Of a stretch of 64,000 nt of DNA, positions 7,426 to 17,887 are shown in pieces (the stretch's first letter is position 1; every line of letters begins with the position of its first letter). A program made the position numbers and the translations under genes. The notes below the pieces were generated by a model. That model searched no databases. It was not told the DNA's origin and was given only the letters and a program-made list of their open reading frames with translations. The stretch is from Planctomycetota bacterium (GTDB lineage: Bacteria > Planctomycetota > Phycisphaerae > Phycisphaerales > Phycisphaeraceae), in NCBI GenBank assembly GCA_021413865.1, contig JAIOPN010000062.1, positions 1 to 64,000 of the forward strand, written 5' to 3'.

Positions 7426-10404
7426 GTGTGGAAGCTACTGACCCGTCGGCCGGCGCGTGCCAAGCGGCCCAGGCCCACGCCCGCCTTCTTTGAGCGGCTC
7501 GAAGAGCGCGCCCTCCTGGCCGTCGGCACCACGCTGGGCGTGCTCACCGACACCTTCGTTTACAACGACGTGGACGGCGACCAGGTCACCGTCGTCCTCC
7601 GCGGCGCGGGCACGGTGGACCTCACTCTCAAGGACAACGCCGTCGACCTGGCCGACCTCGACGCCATCGCCTTCCACGACACCGACCTCACCACCTCGCT
7701 CGCCATCACCCTCAAGAAGGCCCGCATCGGCCCGCGCGTGGGCAACACCGTCATCGGCTCCATCACCGGCGGCACCGTCGGCTCCATCACCATGACCAAC
7801 GCCTCGCTCGGCGGCGACCTCAACCTCTCCGGCTCCCTCCGCCAGTTCCGCGCCGACGCCATCGTCAACGGCGCCGACTTCATCCTCGGCTCCACCCCGC
7901 CGCAGGGGCTCTCGCTCGAACTGCTCACCCTCAGCGGCCTCATCGACAACCCCGTCAACATCAACATCCCCGGCGGGTTCTCCAAGCTCGCCATCACGAA
8001 CGACGCGGCCTATTTCTCCGTCAACACCGACGGCGACCTGAACAACGTCAACTTCAAGGGCGCCGTCGCCAACGCCTCCTTCACCATCGGCGGCGCGGTC
8101 CGCGCCATGGACCTGCGCAACGGCGTCGCCGACACCGCCATCACCGTCGCCAGCGACCTGGACCGCCTCCGCATCGTCGGCAACGGCTCGGCCCTGCGCA
8201 TCCGCGTCGGCGGCTCCATGACGCAGTTCTCCACCACCAAAAACAAATCCGGCGCCGGCTCGCTCCTCGACACGCTCATGGGCGTCTCGGGCGCGATCAC
8301 CAATCTCAAGATCGCCGGCGGCGTTACCGACTCCACGCTCGCCGCCACCGAGGGGATGGACGGCATCACCACCGGCGCGGCCGTGACCAACTCGATGCTG
8401 CTCGCCGGCACCACGCTCGACACCAACCTCCTGCTCGACGACGCGGCCTTCGGCGTGGCGACCATCGACCGCGTCACCATCGGCGGGGACTTCACCGACT
8501 CCATCCTCGCCGCCGGCGGCGACCCCGGGGCCGACCGCCTCTTCGCTTACAAGGAGGTGCTGCCCGGCGGGAAGATCTCGCACCTGACGGTCAAGGGGAT
8601 CATCGCGGCCGTCGCCTCGCCGCACCCGAACCCCGGCATTTACGCGGCGGAGCTGGGCCCGGTCTCCTTCGAGGGGCGCACGGGCCCGGCCGTCATCGAC
8701 CCGCTCCCCTCCCCTGCCAACGCGCTCAGCGCGACCGACGTCCAGGACATCCTCGAACGCGCCATCGCCCGCGCCCGGCAGCTCGGCGTCTCGGCGACCA
8801 TCAGCGTCGTGGACCGCGAGGGCAACGTGCTGGGCATCGTCCGCATGGACGGCGCGCTCACCACCGAAAACATCAGCGGCGGCGGCGCCGGCGGGATCGA
8901 GGCGATCGACGGCCTCATCTCCACCTCCATCATCGCCACCACGAAAGCGGGCACCGCCGCCTTCCTCTCCACCAGCAGGGGCAACGCCTTCTCCACCCGC
9001 ACCGCGGCGCAGATCATCCAGGAACACTTCCCGCCCGGCGTGAGCAACCAGCCCGGCGGGCCGCTCTTCGGCGTGCAACTCTCCAACCTCCCCACCTCCG
9101 ACGTGAACCGATTGCCGCTCGGGCTCTCGGCCGACCCGGGCGGACTCCCGCTCTACCGCGGCGGCGAGCTGCTGGGCGGCATCGGCGTCGAGATCGACGG
9201 CGAATACACCGTCACCAACAACAAATCCAGCCAGTCCACCACCGAGGAAAAAGTCGCCCTCGCCGGGCAGGTCGGCATGGCGCCCAAGGCGAACATCCGC
9301 GCCGACAAAATCTTCATCAACGGCATCCGCCTGCCCTACGCGAACGGCTCCAACCCGAAGCTCTCGTCGCTCACCGTGACCGACCTCACGAGCGACGGCG
9401 CGGTGGACATCATCGTCGCCCCGCAGGTCAGCCCCGCGAGCGGCTTCGCCCTCACCTTCCTGGGCAACATCCAGGGCGAGGCGCCCAACAACACGCTCTA
9501 CGATTTCTACAACGACACCACTGATCAGCTCACGTTCCTCGACGGCGTGGCAAACGGCGGCGAGCAACTCACCGCCGCCGAGGTACAGGAGATCCTCCAA
9601 CGTGCCCTGAAACTCGGCGGCAAGCTCCGCGCCGGCATCCGCCGCGACAGCCCGCAGCGCGCCCAGGTCACCGTCTCCGTGGTCGATCTGGACGGCAACC
9701 TGCTGGGCGCGTTCCGCAACACCGACGCCCCGCTGTTCGGTTACGACGTCTCCGTGCAGAAGGCCCGCACCGCCGCCTTCATGAGTCGGCCCGACGCCGG
9801 CGCGGAACTGGTCGGCCTCGGCGCGGAGTTCGCCGGCTACGTCGATGCCGCGAGCGACATCGGCCTCGACCTCGACGGCTCGGTCGCCCTCTCCACCCGC
9901 GCCATCGGCTTCCTCTCACGGCCCAACCTGCCCGACGGCATCAAGTCCGGCGTCTCCGGCCCCTTCACCGCGCAGCCCCCCGACACGTTCAGCCCCTTCA
10001 ACACCGGCCTGCAGACCGCGCTCCTGCTCCCCAACCTGGGCGATTTCCTCACCGCCTTCAACGCACTGCCCGAGGCCGCCGCCTGGGCGCAATACCAAGC
10101 CGGCACCCTCGGCGGGCCTTCGGTCGTCCGCAACGACAGCCACGGCGGCGGTCTGCCCGGCAACAGCCTCGCCAACGGCCTGCAAATCTTCTCCGGCGGC
10201 GTGCCGCTCTATAAGAACGGTGTGCTCGTCGGCGCGATCGGCGTCTCGGGCGACGGCGTCGAGCAGGACGACTACGTCGCCTTCGCCGGCGCAACGGACT
10301 ACGCCCCGACCGGGGATGTTCGACGCGCCGATCAAACACTCGTCGCCGGCGGCATCCGGTTGCCGTATGTGAAACTCCCGCGCTCGCCCTTCGCGGGGGT
10401 GTGA
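7426..10404 (+). CDS. Large exported LEPR-xLL protein with two GlcG/HbpS-type domains
   Basis: 992 residues, starting at GTG with AGGAG eight bases upstream. The N-terminus FFERLEERALLAV matches the LEPR-xLL motif found at the start of large exported proteins in planctomycetes and relatives. Residues about 40-400 are a repetitive Gly/Asn/Thr-rich beta region (repeats such as IGGDFTDS, VGGSMTQFS) that should form a solenoid. Two GlcG/HbpS-like (DUF336) domains follow. The first (about 430-640) begins LSATDVQDILERAIARAR and ends near the IRLPY at about 637. The second (about 710-985) begins LTAAEVQEILQRALKLGG and ends with a matching IRLPY. HbpS relatives bind heme or corrin-like cofactors, so a cell-surface cofactor-binding role is a reasonable inference. 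A strong palindrome follows the stop. Confidence 0.75.
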   Translation: MWKLLTRRPARAKRPRPTPAFFERLEERALLAVGTTLGVLTDTFVYNDVDGDQVTVVLRGAGTVDLTLKDNAVDLADLDAIAFHDTDLTTSLAITLKKARIGPRVGNTVIGSITGGTVGSITMTNASLGGDLNLSGSLRQFRADAIVNGADFILGSTPPQGLSLELLTLSGLIDNPVNINIPGGFSKLAITNDAAYFSVNTDGDLNNVNFKGAVANASFTIGGAVRAMDLRNGVADTAITVASDLDRLRIVGNGSALRIRVGGSMTQFSTTKNKSGAGSLLDTLMGVSGAITNLKIAGGVTDSTLAATEGMDGITTGAAVTNSMLLAGTTLDTNLLLDDAAFGVATIDRVTIGGDFTDSILAAGGDPGADRLFAYKEVLPGGKISHLTVKGIIAAVASPHPNPGIYAAELGPVSFEGRTGPAVIDPLPSPANALSATDVQDILERAIARARQLGVSATISVVDREGNVLGIVRMDGALTTENISGGGAGGIEAIDGLISTSIIATTKAGTAAFLSTSRGNAFSTRTAAQIIQEHFPPGVSNQPGGPLFGVQLSNLPTSDVNRLPLGLSADPGGLPLYRGGELLGGIGVEIDGEYTVTNNKSSQSTTEEKVALAGQVGMAPKANIRADKIFINGIRLPYANGSNPKLSSLTVTDLTSDGAVDIIVAPQVSPASGFALTFLGNIQGEAPNNTLYDFYNDTTDQLTFLDGVANGGEQLTAAEVQEILQRALKLGGKLRAGIRRDSPQRAQVTVSVVDLDGNLLGAFRNTDAPLFGYDVSVQKARTAAFMSRPDAGAELVGLGAEFAGYVDAASDIGLDLDGSVALSTRAIGFLSRPNLPDGIKSGVSGPFTAQPPDTFSPFNTGLQTALLLPNLGDFLTAFNALPEAAAWAQYQAGTLGGPSVVRNDSHGGGLPGNSLANGLQIFSGGVPLYKNGVLVGAIGVSGDGVEQDDYVAFAGATDYAPTGDVRRADQTLVAGGIRLPYVKLPRSPFAGV

Positions 10405-10409
10405 TTCCG

Positions 10410-10442
10410 CCCATAGCCCCCGGCTCGGCCGGGGGCTATGGG
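10410..10442. terminator. Perfect 15-bp palindrome after the LEPR-xLL gene (palindrome family 2)
   Basis: CCCATAGCCCCCGGC and its exact reverse complement are separated by TCG. The hairpin starts five bases after the stop codon and has no T-run, so it may stabilise the 3' end or terminate by another mechanism. The same core recurs as both ends of the repeat at 42919-43031, so this is also a dispersed family. Confidence 0.65.
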
Positions 10443-10491
10443 AGAAGAGTTTTCGATTGCCCGCCCGCCCACGCCGGGTACGCTATCGGGC

Positions 10492-11016
10492 ATGCAGAAC
10501 CAGAACCTCTGGGCGCCGTGGCGGATGGATTACATCAAGGGGCTGGACCCCGCGGGGGCGCCCTCGCCGCAGGGCTGTTTTCTCTGCGAGGCCGCGAAAG
10601 TCACGCCCGGCTCCGACGAGGCGAAGCGACAGCTCGTCCTGGCGCGCGACGGGCGCGGCATCCTGATGCTCAACCGTTTCCCCTACACCAACGGCCACCT
10701 GCTCGTGGCCCCGGGCGATCACCTGGGGGACCTGACCGACCTCACGCCCGCGCAGCGCGCCGGGATGTTCGAGCTGGTCGCCGTGGGTGAGGAACTGCTG
10801 CGCGCGGCGCTGAACCCGCAGGGGATCAACATCGGAATTAATTTAGGTCGGTGCGCCGGCGCGGGGCTGCCCGGCCACATCCACGCGCACATCGTGCCGC
10901 GCTGGAACGGGGACGTGAACTTCATGCACGTCGTCGGTGGCGTGCGGATCATCCCCCAGGCGCTGGAGGAGAGCTACGCCCACCTGTCGGAGGTGCTGGC
11001 GCGCGTCGCGAGATAA
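10492..11016 (+). CDS. HIT-family hydrolase or nucleotide phosphorylase
   Basis: 174 residues starting MQNQNLWAPWRMDYI, the usual opening of this subfamily. The in-frame extension upstream would begin inside the preceding palindrome, so it was rejected. The histidine triad HIHAHIVPRW lies at about residues 129-138 and carries the catalytic histidine of HIT nucleotide hydrolases and transferases. A Cys pair (C29, C32 in CFLC) resembles the zinc site seen in actinobacterial Ap4A phosphorylase-type and other Fhit-like members. The probable activity is cleavage of dinucleoside polyphosphates or AMP conjugates; the exact substrate is not resolvable. The gene converges on the PilZ gene with a 12-base gap. 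Confidence 0.85.
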   Translation: MQNQNLWAPWRMDYIKGLDPAGAPSPQGCFLCEAAKVTPGSDEAKRQLVLARDGRGILMLNRFPYTNGHLLVAPGDHLGDLTDLTPAQRAGMFELVAVGEELLRAALNPQGINIGINLGRCAGAGLPGHIHAHIVPRWNGDVNFMHVVGGVRIIPQALEESYAHLSEVLARVAR

Positions 11017-11028
11017 GTGAATGGTGAG

Positions 11029-11388
11029 TCAGGCCGCCTGCCGGGTCTCGTACTTGATGCCGACCAGGTGGCCGTGCTCGTAGGGGACGCAGCGGACCAC
11101 CACGCCGTTGATGTCCAGCCCCTGGTCCGGGCCGTGCGGCGGGAGGAAGACGGCGATCTGGCTGTTGATGGGGATGGGGTCCTGCGAGACGGCGCCCAGG
11201 CCCGTGTCGGAGATGTCCTGGAGTTGGACGGATCGGATACAGTTGCGGGTCCCCTGCAGGGCCGTGTCCTTGCTCAGGGCGGTGGCCCGGCCGGTGATGC
11301 GGTGGCGCTCGTTGCCACGGCGCTCGAAGCGCAGTGCGTCATCGTTCTGGTTCTGATCGACAAGACGGAGTTTCGGCGGTTGCGACAT
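11029..11388 (-). CDS. PilZ-domain protein
   Basis: 119 residues starting MSQPPKLRL with AAGGAA upstream. It carries an RxxxR-type element (FERRGNERHRITG) and then a beta-barrel with DISDTGLGAV, matching the PilZ pattern D/NxSxxG. PilZ proteins bind cyclic-di-GMP and adjust motility or polysaccharide production. The protein has no other domain, so it is probably a free receptor or a PilZ barrel acting on a partner. It is divergent from cobA-hemD. A link to the flagellar locus at 48-63 kb is possible but is inference only. Confidence 0.8.
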   Translation of the reverse strand: MSQPPKLRLVDQNQNDDALRFERRGNERHRITGRATALSKDTALQGTRNCIRSVQLQDISDTGLGAVSQDPIPINSQIAVFLPPHGPDQGLDINGVVVRCVPYEHGHLVGIKYETRQAA

Positions 11389-11416
11389 ATGAGATTCCTT
11401 GGTTTCCGCCCGCCCC

Positions 11417-13033
11417 ATGCCTCAATCGGCGCAAGATGAACGAGGGTTTATCAGCTTGGAAGAATTACCTGGATTAACATCAAAATCCCTTCTGCAAACG
11501 CCGGGAACGGTCGCCCTGGTGGGGGCCGGGCCGGGCGAGCCGGGGTGGATCACCGTGCGCGGGATGGAACTGCTTAGAGGGGCAGAAGTTGTGGTCTTTG
11601 ACGCCCTGGCCAACCCGGTCCTGCTCGGCGAAGCCCCCGCCACGGCGGAACGGGTGAATGTCGGTAAACGCTCCAAAGACCATAAGTTATCGCAGGACGA
11701 GACGAACGACCTCCTCGTCACCAAAGCTCGGGAGGGCAAGCGGGTGGTGCGGCTCAAGGGGGGCGATCCCTACCTGTTCGGACGGGGGGCTGAAGAGGTC
11801 GCCTACCTGGCCAAGCACGGGATCGCCTGCGAGGTGGTCCCGGGGATCACCTCGGGCATCGCCGCGCCGATGACAGCGGGCATCCCCGTGACCCACCGCG
11901 AGTGGGCCAGCACGGTCACCTTCGTGACCGGCCACGAGGACCCGACGAAAAACGAAACGGCGGTGGACTACCGGGCGCTGGCGGCGCTGATCTCGGCGGG
12001 GGGCACGGCCTGCATCTACATGGGCGTCGGCCGGCTCGGCGCGATCTCGGCCGAACTCACGCGGCACGGCCTGAAGAGCGACACGCCCGTCGCCGTCGTG
12101 CAGTGGGGCGCGACCCCGCGGCAGCGCAGCGTGCGCTCGACGCTGGCGAACGCGCAGGCGGACGTGGAGGCGGCCGCGCTAGGGGCGCCGGCGATCATCG
12201 TCGTGGGCGCGGTGGCGGGCGTAAACCTGCCGGGGCTGGATTTTTTCACCAGCCGTCCGCTGTTCGGCAAACGCATCGTCGTCACGCGCACACGGCAGCA
12301 GGCGTCGGACCTGCGGCGGCAACTGGCGGCGCTGGGGGCGGAGGTGCTCGAAGCGCCGACGATAGAACTGGTCGAGCCGGACGCGGCGGCGTGGCAGCGC
12401 GTCGATGCGGCGCTCGCGGAGGTGAAGTCGTTCGACTGGCTGGTCTTCACGAGCGTGAACGGCGTGGAGGCGGTGGCGGACCGGCTGTTCCTGGCGGGCA
12501 TGGACACGCGGGCGCTGGCGGGGGTGAAGATCGCGGCGATCGGCGATGCGGTCGCGGACGCCCTGCTGAGCCGCTTACGGCTCAGCGCCGACCTGATCCC
12601 CACGCGGTTCGTCGCCGAATCCCTCGCCGGCGAACTCATCGCCAAACACGGGGTGAGCGGGAAGCGGGTGTTGCTCCTGCGTGCGGACATCGCGCGGCCG
12701 GCGCTGCCGGTGTTGCTGCGCGAGGCCGGCGCGGAGGTGACGGAGCTGACCGTGTATCAGACCCGCATGCCCGCGGCGCTGCCGGAGGGCGTGCTGACGG
12801 CCCTGCGCGAGCGGAACGTGGATTGGATCACGTTCACCAGTTCTTCGACGGCGCGGAACATGGTCGAACTGCTCGGGGAGGAAAAGGGGTTGCTCGAGGG
12901 CGTGAAACTCGCCTCGATCGGCGCGATCACGTCGGAGACGATGCGCGAACTGGGATTGACGGTGGAGGTTGAGGCGACGCGGGCGGACGTGCCGGGGCTG
13001 GTGGCGGCGATTGTTGGCAAAATCAAAGGGTAG
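11417..13033 (+). CDS. cobA-hemD: Fused uroporphyrinogen-III C-methyltransferase / uroporphyrinogen-III synthase
   Basis: About 538 residues. The N-terminal half (about 24-262) is an SAM-dependent uroporphyrinogen-III methyltransferase, with VALVGAGPGEPG at about residue 33 and RLKGGDPYLFGRG at about 112. It makes precorrin-2 for siroheme and cobalamin. The C-terminal half (about 280-530) is uroporphyrinogen-III synthase (HemD), which cyclises hydroxymethylbilane; it is recognised by its two-domain pattern with VVTRTRQQASDL, WLVFTSVNGVEA and WITFTSSSTARN. The two reactions are consecutive, so the fusion joins porphyrin synthesis to the corrin/siroheme branch. An ATG at 11417 was preferred over a TTG six codons upstream; neither has a strong ribosome site. 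The isochorismatase-like gene follows nine bases later. Confidence 0.92.
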   Translation: MPQSAQDERGFISLEELPGLTSKSLLQTPGTVALVGAGPGEPGWITVRGMELLRGAEVVVFDALANPVLLGEAPATAERVNVGKRSKDHKLSQDETNDLLVTKAREGKRVVRLKGGDPYLFGRGAEEVAYLAKHGIACEVVPGITSGIAAPMTAGIPVTHREWASTVTFVTGHEDPTKNETAVDYRALAALISAGGTACIYMGVGRLGAISAELTRHGLKSDTPVAVVQWGATPRQRSVRSTLANAQADVEAAALGAPAIIVVGAVAGVNLPGLDFFTSRPLFGKRIVVTRTRQQASDLRRQLAALGAEVLEAPTIELVEPDAAAWQRVDAALAEVKSFDWLVFTSVNGVEAVADRLFLAGMDTRALAGVKIAAIGDAVADALLSRLRLSADLIPTRFVAESLAGELIAKHGVSGKRVLLLRADIARPALPVLLREAGAEVTELTVYQTRMPAALPEGVLTALRERNVDWITFTSSSTARNMVELLGEEKGLLEGVKLASIGAITSETMRELGLTVEVEATRADVPGLVAAIVGKIKG

Positions 13034-13042
13034 GGCCCCGAT

Positions 13043-13588
13043 ATGACACGCTTCACGCTCCAATCCACCGCGCTGATCATCGTTGACGTGCAGGAAAAAC
13101 TCCTGCCGCACATGCACAACGCCGGTGAAATGACGGCGCAGGTCGCCCGGCTGATCGACGGGGCCAGCGCGATCGGGCTGCCGGTCTTCGTCACCGAGCA
13201 GTACCGCAAGGGTTTAGGCACGACGGTACCCGAGTTGGCGTCAAGGCTGACCGGAGCCGTCGCCAACCACGAAAAGATGCTCTTCTCCGCCTGCATCGAC
13301 CCGGTGATGGAGGAACTGCGGCGGCGCGGCGTGCGCGGCGTGGTCGTGTGCGGCATCGAGGCGCACGTCTGCGTGCTGCAGACCTGCCTCGATCTGCGTG
13401 ACGCGGGGCTGAAAGTCGGCCTGGTGACGGACGCGATCGGCTCGCGTCGGCGGGCCGATCAGGAGGCGGCCGTGTCGAGGATGACGCAGGCGGGCGTGAC
13501 GCCGACGACGGTGGAGTCGATCCTGCTGGAACTCGTGCGCGAGGCGGGGACGCCGTTGTTCAAGGCGGTGCTGCCGGTGATCAAATAA
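13043..13588 (+). CDS. Isochorismatase-family cysteine hydrolase
   Basis: 181 residues with the catalytic triad of the family: D15 in LIIVDVQ, K78 in HEKMLFSA and C110 in GIEAHVCVLQT, preceded by the usual non-proline cis-peptide region VCGIEAH. Relatives hydrolyse isochorismate, nicotinamide or small amides. The short length and the absence of a nicotinamidase metal-site pattern suggest a YcaC-like or general hydrolase. It lies nine bases behind cobA-hemD and is probably co-transcribed, although no biochemical link is evident. Confidence 0.85.
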   Translation: MTRFTLQSTALIIVDVQEKLLPHMHNAGEMTAQVARLIDGASAIGLPVFVTEQYRKGLGTTVPELASRLTGAVANHEKMLFSACIDPVMEELRRRGVRGVVVCGIEAHVCVLQTCLDLRDAGLKVGLVTDAIGSRRRADQEAAVSRMTQAGVTPTTVESILLELVREAGTPLFKAVLPVIK

Positions 13589-13693
13589 TGGCTCAACCCT
13601 TTTGCCGTCCCGCTCCGCAACGGTTACGCTTGTGTCGTCAGTCTTATATAAAGGCTGCGGACGGTCGGCAGGGACATAAAAAGGAGTTGGACC

Positions 13694-13897
13694 ATGCTCG
13701 AGTCGTACGAAGCGTTGAAAAATCTGGTGATCTCTGCGGAGGACGACGTACGCAAGGCGGCGGGCGGGAACAAGGCCGCCGGGACGCGCGTGCGGAAGCT
13801 GATGCAGGAGATCAAGAACTCCGCGCAGGCGGTGCGGGTGAAGGTGCTCGAAACCCGCGAGACCGAGGGCGGGGACGCTGCCAAGCCCCAGGCCTGA
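13694..13897 (+). CDS. Histone H1-like (Hc1-type) nucleoid mini-protein
   Basis: 67 residues behind a strong ribosome site (AAAAGGAG). The sequence MLESYEALKNLVISAEDDV, followed by KAAGGNKAAGTRVRKLMQEIK, is the compact helical core of bacterial histone H1-like proteins of the Hc1 type, as found in chlamydiae and planctomycetes. The long Lys/Ala tail of chlamydial Hc1 is missing. Basic residues cluster on one helix, so DNA binding and compaction is the expected role. The gene is monocistronic. A TATATA box at 13643-13648 may belong to its promoter, but no convincing -35 was seen. Confidence 0.8.
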   Translation: MLESYEALKNLVISAEDDVRKAAGGNKAAGTRVRKLMQEIKNSAQAVRVKVLETRETEGGDAAKPQA

Positions 13898-14034
13898 GAC
13901 GCGGCGGATCGGTTCAGGGGGTGCGGAGAGGGTTCCGGGAGCCGGGGGCGACCGAGAGTAGTGGCATGGGGTGCTGAGCGTGCCGCGCGGCGTGGGTCGG
14001 CGGCGGTCATGATTCTGTCCTTACCGAGGCCCTC

Positions 14035-14508
14035 ATGGTTCCCCAATTCCTGTTCGACCTTACCGGGATCGACCTCAATTCGGTGCAGTTCGGCGTGGAG
14101 GAGATCGAGAAGATCAACCCCCACCGCGGCGCGATGCGCATGATCGACGCGATCACGTTCATGTCGCCTGAGATGGACCGCGCCATCGCCCGCAAGGACG
14201 TGCGCGGCGACGAGTTCTGGGTGCCGGGCCACATCCCGGGCCGGCCGATCTTCCCGGGCGTGCTGATGATCGAAGCGGCGGCGCAGCTGGCGAGCTTCGT
14301 GACGCTCAAGCGGCTGGGCGACGTGCCGTTCATGGGTTTCGCGGGGGTGGACGAGGTGAAGTTCCGCGGGCAGGTGGTGCCGGGGGATTCACTCTATGTG
14401 CTGGGGTCGCTGGTGGAGTTCCGACGCCGGCGGTCGGTCTGCAAAGGGCAGGGGATCGTGCGCGGGACGATGGTGTTCGAGGTGACGATCACCGGGATGC
14501 CGATGTGA
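14035..14508 (+). CDS. FabZ-like 3-hydroxyacyl-ACP dehydratase
   Basis: 157 residues with a single hot-dog fold. The active-site region GHIPGRPIFPGVLMIEAAAQ gives the catalytic H66 and E80 of the FabZ/FabA family. PHRGAMRMID near residue 30 is the usual N-terminal element. The enzyme dehydrates 3-hydroxyacyl-ACP in fatty-acid elongation or a related acyl pathway. It stands alone, not beside lpx or fab genes, so a specialised lipid role cannot be excluded. The nuo promoter begins about 60 bases after its stop. Confidence 0.87.
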   Translation: MVPQFLFDLTGIDLNSVQFGVEEIEKINPHRGAMRMIDAITFMSPEMDRAIARKDVRGDEFWVPGHIPGRPIFPGVLMIEAAAQLASFVTLKRLGDVPFMGFAGVDEVKFRGQVVPGDSLYVLGSLVEFRRRRSVCKGQGIVRGTMVFEVTITGMPM

Positions 14509-14566
14509 AAAATCGCGGGCGCTCGCGGCGGTTTGCACATCATCACCCGCCGATCCTGCCGTACGT

Positions 14567-14595
14567 TTGACCCACCCAAAGGCAACATGTATTCT
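14567..14595 (+). promoter_or_regulatory. Sigma-70-type promoter of the nuoJ-N operon
   Basis: TTGACC (14567-14572) and TATTCT (14590-14595) are separated by exactly 17 bases. Transcription would start near 14602, leaving a leader of about 50 bases before the TTG start of nuoJ at 14652. Confidence 0.6.
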
Positions 14596-14651
14596 CTCGG
14601 GCTGACCCGTTGGCGATCAGCGGACCCGACAAGATTAGAGAGGTTTCAGCG

Positions 14652-15215
14652 TTGTTATTGCTCGCCGATCAGACCGTGGTGGAGCCTTTCGGGGCCGTCA
14701 AACCGCTGTTGTTTTACGCACTGGCGGCGGTGATCGTGCTCAGCGCCTGGGGGATCGTGCTGAGCCAGAACATCGTGCGGATGGCGGTCTATCTGCTGCT
14801 GACGCTGGCGGGCGTGGCGGGGTTCTACTTCATGCTGCACGCCGAGTTCCTCGCCGCGGTGCAACTGATCGTTTACGCCGGCGGCACCCTGATCCTGATC
14901 GTGTTCGGCGTCATGCTCACCAGCAAAAACCCCTTCATGCAGCTCAAGACGGCGCTCTGGGAGCGGTTCGTGGGCGTGCTGATCGGCCTGGTGATCTTCG
15001 GGCTTCTGCTGTTCGGCCTGGTGCACACCGCGCTGCCCACGGGCGCGGCCGCCACCGGGGAGTCCGGCGGGGGGCACTACCAGGTCGCGGCCATCGGGCG
15101 GGCGCTGCTCTCGGACTACCTCGTGCCCTTCGAGGTGGCGGCGGTGCTGCTGCTCGTGGTGATGATCGGCGCGGCGTTCATGGCGCGGCGGAGCGCCAAG
15201 CAAGGGAACGGATAA
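14652..15215 (+). CDS. nuoJ: NADH-quinone oxidoreductase subunit J
   Basis: About 187 residues with five predicted membrane helices, including SAWGIVLSQNIVRMAVYLLL and the region AVQLIVYAGGTLILIVFGVM characteristic of NuoJ/ND6. The start was set at TTG 14652 because AGAGAGG lies eight bases upstream; another TTG at 14610 is in frame but lacks such a site. NuoJ forms part of the proton-conducting membrane arm of complex I. This is the first gene of a nuoJ-K-L-M-N set. The usual neighbours nuoH and nuoI are absent upstream, where a FabZ-like gene sits instead. Confidence 0.93.
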   Translation: MLLLADQTVVEPFGAVKPLLFYALAAVIVLSAWGIVLSQNIVRMAVYLLLTLAGVAGFYFMLHAEFLAAVQLIVYAGGTLILIVFGVMLTSKNPFMQLKTALWERFVGVLIGLVIFGLLLFGLVHTALPTGAAATGESGGGHYQVAAIGRALLSDYLVPFEVAAVLLLVVMIGAAFMARRSAKQGNG

Positions 15216-15307
15216 TCGATGGCCGATCGTGGAGTGTGCCGGAGCGGGTTTCTCATCAGGTCTGCCGCCGGCCCCTTCGATCGTCGGTCATCCCTCAGTA
15301 GATCGCG

Positions 15308-15646
15308 ATGAATTCCACTTTCTTTCAAATCGGTCTTGGGCACTTTGTTCTCATCTCGTTCCTGGTCCTTGCGGCCGGGATCGCGACGATGCTGACCAAG
15401 CGCAACGCCATCGGCATCCTGATCGGCGTGGAACTGGTGCTCAACGCCGCCGCGGTGAACTTCGTGGCGTTCAACCACTACGTCTGGGGCGGCGCCGACG
15501 GGCACGGCATCGGCGGGCTGGTCTTCGCCATGTTCATCATCGTGCTCGCCGCAGCCGAGGCCGCTATCGCGCTGGCGATCATCCTGAACTTCTACAACAA
15601 CTTCAGCTCGGTGGACGTCGAGCGTGCGGACCAGATGAAGGGCTGA
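15308..15646 (+). CDS. nuoK: NADH-quinone oxidoreductase subunit K
   Basis: 112 residues and three membrane helices, the normal size for NuoK/ND4L. The conserved glutamates needed for proton transfer are present in GVELVLNA and AAAEAAIAL. It lies 92 bases behind nuoJ and 61 bases ahead of nuoL. It acts as a membrane-arm subunit of complex I between NuoJ and NuoN. Confidence 0.95.
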   Translation: MNSTFFQIGLGHFVLISFLVLAAGIATMLTKRNAIGILIGVELVLNAAAVNFVAFNHYVWGGADGHGIGGLVFAMFIIVLAAAEAAIALAIILNFYNNFSSVDVERADQMKG

Positions 15647-15707
15647 CGGGCCCGCACGCCGAGCGCCGACGCCGACCACTCAGACCAGACGGACGACCGA
15701 AAACGAC

Positions 15708-17840
<2,133 letters not shown>

Positions 17841-17887
17841 CGCGGCGCGTCCCGTGCGAGCCCCGTGATAGGAGTTGGAACCAGACC

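Noticed and set aside
14610-14651. TTG at 14610 as the nuoJ start
   Set aside because: It would fall only eight bases after the predicted start of transcription, leaving no room for a ribosome site. TTG 14652 has AGAGAGG at correct spacing.
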